A stretch of 18,875 nt of DNA. It comes from Lentimicrobiaceae bacterium (GTDB lineage Bacteria > Bacteroidota > Bacteroidia > Bacteroidales > WCHB1-69). The stretch spans positions 1 to 18,875 of the forward strand of contig WQWP01000035.1 of NCBI GenBank assembly GCA_009787485.1. The letters run 5' to 3'. The position numbers and the translations under genes are program-made. How positions within the stretch are numbered: position 1 is the first letter of the stretch; every line of letters begins with the position of its first letter. Below, in pieces: positions 7,427 to 13,409 of the stretch. The notes under the pieces are model-generated. The model ran no database searches and was not told where the DNA came from. It was given only the letters and a program-made list of their open reading frames with translations.

Positions 7427-7678
7427 GAAGACCATCATTTTTCTTTGCAGTTTTTCCCAAGTGCCGGCAACGCTGTCAATGTTATGGCTGTGCTCTTGCA
7501 GGTAGCCGCGAAGTTGTTGTATTTTCTTGGCATGGGCAATGTATTCATCTGAGCCGATGGTCATTCTGTTTTGCTCGTTGATGAGTTTGTTCATCTCCAA
7601 GCGGATGCCTTTAACGGTGGCTTCTACTTCTTTGCCGTTGATGTAGATGTTGATGCGGCGGGTGCTGGATTTTGCCAT
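7427..7678 (-). pseudogene. Remnant of a phage tail tape-measure protein (N-terminus only)
   Basis: From an ATG at 7678 the frame reads MAKSSTRRINIYINGKEVE, continues with GIRLEMNKLINEQNRMTIGS and ends around GTWEKLQ. I recognise this as the conserved N-terminus of tape-measure proteins in Bacteroidota siphoviruses and prophages, which are normally many hundreds of residues long and set tail length. After about 80 residues the frame runs into the antisense of the rhomboid 3' end, so nearly all of the gene is missing. Open reading continues to 7265 only by chance. No other phage module is present, so this is a deletion scar. The family call is from remembered similarity. Confidence 0.65.
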
Positions 7679-7690
7679 AAATGGGGAAAT

Positions 7691-7966
7691 TTATGGCAAA
7701 GGTAAGGTGGGTGGAACTTGTTCCTGCTGCAATAGTTTTGATACATATGCCTCATCCGACAGACTATCTTCAAAACTCAATACCGACCAAAATCTTGTGT
7801 TTAAATTTGTTATTGAACGTTTTCCTTTCGGAATATCAATACGCAAAGGATCACATCTTACATTATGCATGGCAAATATTCTGTTGGCTGTGTTTTTATC
7901 TGCCACCGAAACAAAAACATACCGGGTGTTCAATTCAAAATATTGTTTTATTCCATAATTGATTAG
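7691..7966 (-). pseudogene. Probable C-terminal remnant of the phage gene upstream of the tape-measure gene
   Basis: An open frame of 91 codons that starts right after an in-frame stop and has no ATG near its beginning; the first usable start is TTG at 7933. It encodes TRYVFVSVADKNTANRIF, later LNTRFWSVLSFEDSLSDEAY, and ends PPTLPLP. It lies 12 bases upstream of the tape-measure remnant on the same strand, as expected for adjacent tail genes. I do not recognise the protein. The lack of a start and its position suggest a truncated phage gene; an intact small gene using TTG is the alternative. Confidence 0.45.
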
Positions 7967-8153
7967 TTATTTTTTACAGTCCCTTCAAATTCCGATCGAA
8001 GTTTAGCAAACATGACACCTTTAGAATTTTTAAACCATCATTCAAAAAAAATCCCTTATTTTGTTGTCGGATTTTAGGGGTACCTACATGCAAATATATT
8101 TTTCCCACTTATTCTCAAACATCTGCCCCTTCGCAATCTTATAATTTTCAACA
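7967..8153. other. Non-coding spacer before the TonB-receptor gene
   Basis: AT-rich DNA with no convincing gene, TAnnTTTG promoter or strong hairpin. On the minus strand short open frames (for example one reading VMFAKLRSEFEGTVKNN before a stop) hint at further phage or repeat debris. A small dyad TTCCGATCGAA lies near 7990. The promoter of the receptor gene must lie here but I cannot place it. Confidence 0.4.
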
Positions 8154-10415
8154 ATGACAATTCAAAAAAATGCAGTTTATAATATATCAAAATACTTTTG
8201 GCTATTTTTTATCTTCTTTTCCTGTATCACTCTACAAGCTCAAAACGATACCATCCGTTTATCTGAAGTAAAAGTATTTTCCGCCAATAAATTCGAAGAA
8301 AACATCCGAGACTTAAATTACAAGGTAGAAATCATCACCGAGAAAGATATTAATTTCAGAATGCCCCAAACCTCCGGAGAGCTTTTGGCGCAAACCGGCG
8401 CCGTGTTTATGCAAACCAGCCAGTTGGGCGGTGGCAGCCCGGTAATTCGTGGTTTTGAAGCCAATCGCGTACTGTTGGTCGTGGATGGCGTGCGGCTCAA
8501 CAATACCATTTACCGCAACGGGCACTTGCAAAATGTGATTACCATAGATCCGAATATGTTGGAACGTGTGGAGATTTTGTACGGTCCCGGCTCCGTCATT
8601 TACGGCAGCGATGCGCTGGGCGGCGTCATGGCATTTTTTACCAAACGTCCCACTTTGGCTACCGGCGATCAAAAAGTTTTTGTTTCCGGATCTATGCAAG
8701 CACAGTTTCAATCGGCTACATTAAGCCCTTCGGGAAGTTTTACATTCAATTTTGCAAGACAAAAATTTGCATGGCTCATGTCATATTCCGGTAGAAAAAT
8801 TAACGATTTGCGCGTAGGACGCAATATGAATCCATTGTATGGAGATTGGGGGTTGGCTAACTATTACGCAGAGCGTATTAACGACAAAGATTCTACGATT
8901 AGAAATTCCAAGCCCTGGATCATGAAAAATTCAGGGTATGAACAATATGATCTGTTACAAAAATTCTTATATAAACCGTCAAAGAATGTGTCATTGCAAT
9001 TAAATCTTCAAGGATCAACCTCTGGCGATATTCCGCGCTACGACAGAATGTTATCCATGATTGGAGATAACATGGAATATGCCGAATTTTACTATGGGCC
9101 ACAAAACCGTTTTTTCGGCTATTTCACTGCCGAAGTGACTAATCAGAAGCATTTTGACGATATGCGCATTACATTGGGCGGGCAATATATTGACGAGTCG
9201 CGAATGCAACGGAGGTTTAACAATAATGATAAACGGTACCAAAAAGAAGCAGTGGGCGTAGGCTGCCTCAACGCAGATTGGCAAAAAAGTGTCGGAAAAA
9301 ATAAAAACTTTGAGCTTCGCTGGGGAATAGAAGCAGTGTATAATAACGTTACTTCTAAGGCATATAACGAAAATATCCTTACAGAAAAGATTACTTACAA
9401 TGCCGTAACCCGTTATCCCGATTCGCTAAATCATGTATTTAATACTTCCGCGTATCTCACTCATTCTTGGGAAATTAACGAGCAATGGATTTTCAGGCAA
9501 GGTTTTCGGGTAACCTACCAATATCTGCATTCTGTTTATACCGATTCAGTGATGCGCTTGACTAAATTTCCATTTGATAACACTATTTTAAACCAAACAG
9601 CGGCGCCCACCGGATTTTTGGGCGTTATTTTTATGCCCAAACATCATTGGCGATTGGTGCTGAACCTTGCCACCGGTTTTAAATCGCCCAATGTGGATGA
9701 TACCGGCAAAGTAAACGATTCTAAAGCCAACATGCGCCAACTCATCATTCCCAATCCTGATTTACAACCGGAATATGTATATAATATGGATCTGAGTATC
9801 GAAAAAACATTTTTCAACCGACTGAATTTCGGAATTTTAGGATTTTTCACCTTGAATCAAAACGTGGTGAGTGTAGGAAGAACGACGTTGAACGGGCAAG
9901 ATTCAGTGATGTTCGACGGTAAAATGTGTGACGTGTATAGCTTGCAAAATTTTGGCTTGGGCTATATTACCGGAATACAAGGATTTATGAATTTACAAAT
10001 CACTAAATTTTTCAATATCAACGGCAATATTGCTTACACTTACGGGCGCATTTTAGATGAGGCAAGAACGCCGTTAAGCCACGTCCCGCCGCTCTATGGC
10101 ATTATTTCTTTTGTATTTAAGCATAAAGGATTTACAGGCGATTTTTATGTGCGTTATAACGGATGGAAGCACGCCAAAGATATTAATATTGATGGCGAAG
10201 ATAATTATACGATGGGCATGCCGCTCGAAAACGGTGAATATGCAGGGTTTCCGGCTTGGTTTACCTTAAACCTCAAATTAGCCTATCAATTCAATAAACA
10301 TCTATCCATACATGCCGGCATTGAAAATCTGTTAGATACCTATTATCGTTTAAACGCATCGGGCATTTCGGCGCCGGGAATTAATGGGATGATGGGAGTA
10401 AGATGTTGTTTTTGA
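8154..10415 (+). CDS. TonB-dependent outer-membrane receptor, heme/siderophore-receptor-like
   Basis: 753 residues. The signal peptide (about 1-28, ending LQAQ) is followed at 32-41 by DTIRLSEVKV, a likely TonB box. The plug domain at about 50-165 is well conserved: PQTSGELLAQTGAVF, GGGSPVIRGFEANRVLLVVD, and LERVEILYGPGSVIYGSDAL. The remainder is a 22-strand-type barrel ending in GIENLLDTYYRLNASG, a typical receptor C-terminus with a final Phe. There is no N-terminal carboxypeptidase-like domain and no SusD partner beside it, so it is not a SusC-type glycan transporter; heme, siderophore or cobalamin-like ligands fit better. The terminal CCF is slightly odd. It converges with RNase E/G leaving a single base between stops, so there is no terminator between them. 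Ligand is unknown. Confidence 0.9.
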   Translation: MTIQKNAVYNISKYFWLFFIFFSCITLQAQNDTIRLSEVKVFSANKFEENIRDLNYKVEIITEKDINFRMPQTSGELLAQTGAVFMQTSQLGGGSPVIRGFEANRVLLVVDGVRLNNTIYRNGHLQNVITIDPNMLERVEILYGPGSVIYGSDALGGVMAFFTKRPTLATGDQKVFVSGSMQAQFQSATLSPSGSFTFNFARQKFAWLMSYSGRKINDLRVGRNMNPLYGDWGLANYYAERINDKDSTIRNSKPWIMKNSGYEQYDLLQKFLYKPSKNVSLQLNLQGSTSGDIPRYDRMLSMIGDNMEYAEFYYGPQNRFFGYFTAEVTNQKHFDDMRITLGGQYIDESRMQRRFNNNDKRYQKEAVGVGCLNADWQKSVGKNKNFELRWGIEAVYNNVTSKAYNENILTEKITYNAVTRYPDSLNHVFNTSAYLTHSWEINEQWIFRQGFRVTYQYLHSVYTDSVMRLTKFPFDNTILNQTAAPTGFLGVIFMPKHHWRLVLNLATGFKSPNVDDTGKVNDSKANMRQLIIPNPDLQPEYVYNMDLSIEKTFFNRLNFGILGFFTLNQNVVSVGRTTLNGQDSVMFDGKMCDVYSLQNFGLGYITGIQGFMNLQITKFFNINGNIAYTYGRILDEARTPLSHVPPLYGIISFVFKHKGFTGDFYVRYNGWKHAKDINIDGEDNYTMGMPLENGEYAGFPAWFTLNLKLAYQFNKHLSIHAGIENLLDTYYRLNASGISAPGINGMMGVRCCF

Positions 10416-10416
10416 A

Positions 10417-11988
10417 CTACTGTCCAAAAACAATCTGGTCGTTATTCTTATTATAAAACCTAAATTGAACCACCGAAAAATTAGGCTTCTCCACAATGCA
10501 AATCCAGCGGCCAAAACGCAACCACCATTTCCATTGTTTAGAAAATAATCCTTTGGTAAGATAGGCATGTAAAAAAGGATGTACCGCCAAATAAAAACCT
10601 TTTTCACGTTGTTTATTGACTAAATATTCAATCATATTTTCTATATCCTCCTGAATGAGGAGCGAAGATTTTATTTTCCCTGTTCCATTGCAGGTAGGGC
10701 AAAGTTCCGAAGTTTCAATGATGGTGGCTTCCCGAACCCTTTGGCGTGTAATTTGAACTACTCCAAACTTATTCACCGGCAAAACGGTGTGCTTGGCTTT
10801 ATCACTTTTCATTAACTCCTGCAACGTTCGGTACAATATAGTTCGGTTTGCATTTTTTGCAAGATCAATAAAATCAACGCTAATGATGCCGCCCATATCT
10901 CTGAGCCGGAGCTGGCGCGCAATTTCTACCGCCGCTTCTAAATTTACACGCAGCGCATTTTCTTCCGAATTGCCCGTTTTAATTCTGTTACCGCTATTTA
11001 CATCAATCACATGCATTGCTTCCGTGTGCTCAACAACGAGATAAACTCCTTGTTTTAAAATAACTACCTTTCCAAACGAGCTTTTTATCTGCAAAGCCAC
11101 ATTCATTTCTTCAAAAATCGGCTTTTGTCCTTTATAGAGCTTTACAATATTCTTTTTATCAGGAATATGGGTAGTGAGATACGATTTTATTTCTTGAAAC
11201 AATTCTTTGTTGTCCACGTGCACCGCTTCAAAAGAATCATCCAATACATCTCGAATGATGGAGGTAATCCTGTCTTCTTCCGAAGCAATTTTAGCCGGCG
11301 ACTTTGCCTGGGGCAATTTAGCCACAACGGTTTTCCATTTTTCCAACAACAAATTCAAATCTGCTGTCAATTCGTCTATGTTTTTGCCTTTAGCTACCGT
11401 TCTGATAATAATTCCAAAACGCTTAGGGGTAATAGATTGTACGATTTTTCTCAGCCGGTTTCGCTCTTCTCCGTTTTTTATTTTTTGAGAGACCGTGATC
11501 TTATTCATAAAAGGCACCAAGACCAAATATCTTCCGGCTAAAGAGATTTCGGCAGTGAGCCGCGCACCTTTTGTTGAGATCGGTTCTTTAGCCACCTGAA
11601 CTAAAATAGCTTGCCCGGGTTGAATAATATCACTGATCAGACCCGCTTTTTCCACTTCCAACTGTTGCTTAACATTAGCGATACTTCTTTTCCGATTGTG
11701 AATCACTTGATTTACAAATTCATTCAGCGAGCGCGCATACAATCCTAAATCTAAATAATGGAGAAAAGCATCTTTTTCATCGCCAATATTTAGGAAGGCG
11801 GCATTTAGCGCCGCATTTATTTTTTTCACTTTCGCAAGATAGATGTCGCCCACTGCGCACTCTTCCGTTTTCTTCTCACGATGAATCTCCATGAGCTTTT
11901 TGTCTTCCAACAAAGCAATTTGCACTTCTGCCTCACGAGAAGTAATAACTAATTCTTTGGAGATTTGTTTAGGTTCTTCAGGGTTCAT
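10417..11988 (-). CDS. rng: Ribonuclease E/G family endoribonuclease
   Basis: 523 residues, the compact RNase G-like form without a long C-terminal scaffold. An S1 RNA-binding region spans about 45-130 (VGDIYLAKVKKI, DAFLHY). The catalytic DNase I-like subdomain has the metal-binding aspartates at 329 (VIDVNSG) and 372 (ISVDFIDL). The zinc-link CPTCNGTG is at 430-437. The function is 5'-end-sensed cleavage in rRNA maturation and mRNA decay. The upstream order HU, small basic protein, RNase E/G is one I recall from other Bacteroidota. No promoter is visible between the upstream small gene and the ATG at 11988, only a terminator-like hairpin, so expression probably depends on read-through. Confidence 0.94.
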   Translation of the reverse strand: MNPEEPKQISKELVITSREAEVQIALLEDKKLMEIHREKKTEECAVGDIYLAKVKKINAALNAAFLNIGDEKDAFLHYLDLGLYARSLNEFVNQVIHNRKRSIANVKQQLEVEKAGLISDIIQPGQAILVQVAKEPISTKGARLTAEISLAGRYLVLVPFMNKITVSQKIKNGEERNRLRKIVQSITPKRFGIIIRTVAKGKNIDELTADLNLLLEKWKTVVAKLPQAKSPAKIASEEDRITSIIRDVLDDSFEAVHVDNKELFQEIKSYLTTHIPDKKNIVKLYKGQKPIFEEMNVALQIKSSFGKVVILKQGVYLVVEHTEAMHVIDVNSGNRIKTGNSEENALRVNLEAAVEIARQLRLRDMGGIISVDFIDLAKNANRTILYRTLQELMKSDKAKHTVLPVNKFGVVQITRQRVREATIIETSELCPTCNGTGKIKSSLLIQEDIENMIEYLVNKQREKGFYLAVHPFLHAYLTKGLFSKQWKWWLRFGRWICIVEKPNFSVVQFRFYNKNNDQIVFGQ

Positions 11989-11994
11989 TTTGAT

Positions 11995-12043
11995 AAAAAA
12001 AGAAAACTAAATAGAGTGTATCTCAACACCATATTTAGTTTTC
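11995..12043 (-). terminator. Terminator-like hairpin or attenuator in front of RNase E/G
   Basis: GAAAACTAAATA (12002-12013) and TATTTAGTTTTC (12032-12043) are perfect 12-bp reverse complements around an 18-base loop that can pair further (GTGT with ACAC). On the minus strand the stem is followed directly by seven T (12001-11995), the shape of an intrinsic terminator. The stem is A/T-rich, which weakens it. The T tract ends 6 bases before the RNase E/G ATG. It lies after the HU and small-protein genes, and could end that transcript with regulated read-through. Confidence 0.6.
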
Positions 12044-12065
12044 ATGATAGGGTTAAAGAAAAACA

Positions 12066-12155
12066 CTATTTCTTCTTATGTCTGTTTTTTCTTAGCCGTT
12101 TTTTCCTCTTATGGGTCGACATTTTGTGTCTTTTTCTTTTTTTACCGCTTGGCAT
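12066..12155 (-). CDS. 29-residue highly basic ribosome-associated-type protein (AURKAIP1/COX24-like)
   Basis: ATG at 12155 to TAG at 12066 encodes 29 residues, opening MPSGKKRKRHKMSTHKRKK and ending NRHKKK. More than half are Lys, Arg or His, and there is almost no hydrophobic residue. This pattern closely matches a small conserved Bacteroidota protein that I recall being annotated with the AURKAIP1/COX24 domain, related to the tiny bS22-type ribosomal proteins and mitochondrial small-subunit proteins. A role in the small ribosomal subunit is therefore likely but inferred. It begins 17 nt after the HU stop and precedes RNase E/G by 77 nt, in the order I remember from relatives, which supports it as a real gene despite its size. 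Confidence 0.85.
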   Translation of the reverse strand: MPSGKKRKRHKMSTHKRKKRLRKNRHKKK

Positions 12156-12172
12156 AATAGTAGAGTTTAGTA

Positions 12173-12454
12173 TTATTTAATTTTTTTAACAACGTTCACA
12201 AAAGTTTTACAAGGTTTAAATGATGGAATTTTGTGAGCGGGGATAACGATAGTGGTTTTCTTAGAGATGTTGCGAGCGGTTTTTTGAGCTCTTTGTTTTA
12301 CGATGAAACTACCAAAGCCTCTTAAATAAACGTTTTCATTTTTGGCTAACGCACCTTTTACAGATGCCATGAAAGTTTCAACAACTGTTTGAACGGCTTG
12401 TTTTTCAAGACCTGTTTTGTTTGAAATTTCGGAAACGATTTCTGCTTTTGTCAT
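12173..12454 (-). CDS. hup: HU-family DNA-binding protein
   Basis: 93 residues, the normal HU length; a nucleoid-associated dimer that bends DNA. MTKAEIVSEISNKTGL opens the helical body, LRGFGSFIVKQRA (44-56) is the conserved turn, and the beta arm covers ARNISKKTTIVIPAHKIPSFKP (60-81). In the arm the usual RNP, whose proline intercalates into DNA, is RNI; I recall this as usual in Bacteroidota HU. A promoter lies about 60 nt upstream, and the small basic protein and RNase E/G follow on the same strand. Confidence 0.95.
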   Translation of the reverse strand: MTKAEIVSEISNKTGLEKQAVQTVVETFMASVKGALAKNENVYLRGFGSFIVKQRAQKTARNISKKTTIVIPAHKIPSFKPCKTFVNVVKKIK

Positions 12455-12511
12455 GATTTTTTTAATTTTTATGGGTTAAACAATATTTTTAATATAGATA
12501 TTAAGCGGCGG

Positions 12512-12539
12512 CAAAGATATACATTTCTTTGATTTACAA
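12512..12539 (-). promoter_or_regulatory. Promoter of the HU/small-protein/RNase E/G unit
   Basis: On the minus strand TTG (12539-12537) is followed after 17 bases by TATCTTTG (12519-12512) and CC. The -7 box is a full match to TAnnTTTG; the spacer is slightly short. Transcription would start near 12505, giving a leader of about 50 nt before the HU ATG. It lies in the gap after deoC, so HU need not depend on the upstream operon. Confidence 0.6.
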
Positions 12540-12558
12540 GTCATCCGTGATTTTTTTT

Positions 12559-13383
12559 CTAATTTTCTATAAAATGATACAAATGAGAGGCCAGCCGGCT
12601 GGCACCAATTCTAAAGAAAACATTAGATAACCAATTGATATTTAGTGTGTTTTCTAATAATTTCAGATATAATAACGTCGTATTAACATCTATAATTCCG
12701 CCTGCCGGTTTGATGCCAATTTCCCTTTTTGTTTCATTATAAAATTGATAAATAGCATCTACCATGACCAAAAAAGCCTCCGGAGTGGAATTAATTGCAA
12801 TTTTTCCGGTAGATGTTTTAATAAAATTTGCGCCGGCATGCATCGCCAACATCGAGGCTTTGAAAATATAATCGGGGTTTATCAGTTCTCCGGTTTCTAA
12901 AATTACTTTTAAATGTGCCTCGCCGCATGCTTTTTTTATGGCTACAATTTCATCAAAAACGACCTCGTACTTTTCTTCCAGAAATAAACCTCTTGAAATT
13001 ACCATGTCAATTTCGTCTGCGCCTTGTGTTACAGCGTATTCCACTTCCGCTACCTTAATGGCTATCGGAGATTGCCCGTGGGGAAAAGCGCCGGCAACCG
13101 AAGCCACTTTTATAGAAGTGTTTTGCAACAACTGCTTGGCTTGCTTTACAAAAACCGGATACACGCACACGGCAGCCGTTTGATAAAGCGCGGCATTTGC
13201 ACATAATTGTTCAATTTTTTTCACATCGTCGTTGCCTTCCAGCGTGGTCAAGTCAATACAATGCAACGCAAATCGAATCGCCTCTTTCTCGGAAGAGAAA
13301 TTTCGCAACGATTTGTTTTTAATTTCCTCAATGCGAGCTTGTACTTCGCTTAATGAATGAGTATATGAAGGAAGTGAAATCAT
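12559..13383 (-). CDS. deoC: Deoxyribose-phosphate aldolase
   Basis: Class I aldolase that splits 2-deoxyribose 5-phosphate into glyceraldehyde 3-phosphate and acetaldehyde in deoxynucleoside salvage. 274 residues. Motifs in order: DLTTLEG (44-50), AVCVYP (71-76), SVAGAFPHGQ (95-104), EIDMVI with Asp126, KVILETGEL (159-167), FIKTSTGK with the Schiff-base Lys189, and GIKPAGGI with the proton-relay Lys225. The C-terminus (FRIGASRLASHLY) is intact. It begins 26 nt after the stop of the M1-peptidase gene and is probably the last gene of that transcript. No other deo gene is nearby. Confidence 0.95.
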   Translation of the reverse strand: MISLPSYTHSLSEVQARIEEIKNKSLRNFSSEKEAIRFALHCIDLTTLEGNDDVKKIEQLCANAALYQTAAVCVYPVFVKQAKQLLQNTSIKVASVAGAFPHGQSPIAIKVAEVEYAVTQGADEIDMVISRGLFLEEKYEVVFDEIVAIKKACGEAHLKVILETGELINPDYIFKASMLAMHAGANFIKTSTGKIAINSTPEAFLVMVDAIYQFYNETKREIGIKPAGGIIDVNTTLLYLKLLENTLNINWLSNVFFRIGASRLASHLYHFIEN

Positions 13384-13409
13384 AATTTGATGATTTAAGG
13401 CTTAAAAAT

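Noticed and set aside
7697..7704. TACCTTTG on the minus strand just before the tape-measure remnant, as a promoter
   Set aside because: It lies in the coding end of the upstream remnant (LPLP codons) with no -33 partner and would drive only a broken gene.
7647..7962. Two plus-strand open frames over the phage remnants
   Set aside because: Overlapping frames opposite the recognisable phage fragments, with cysteine-rich, unfamily-like sequence and no promoter.
8313..8711. 132-codon minus-strand frame inside the TonB-receptor gene
   Set aside because: It is opposite the strongly conserved plug domain and has no recognisable family features.
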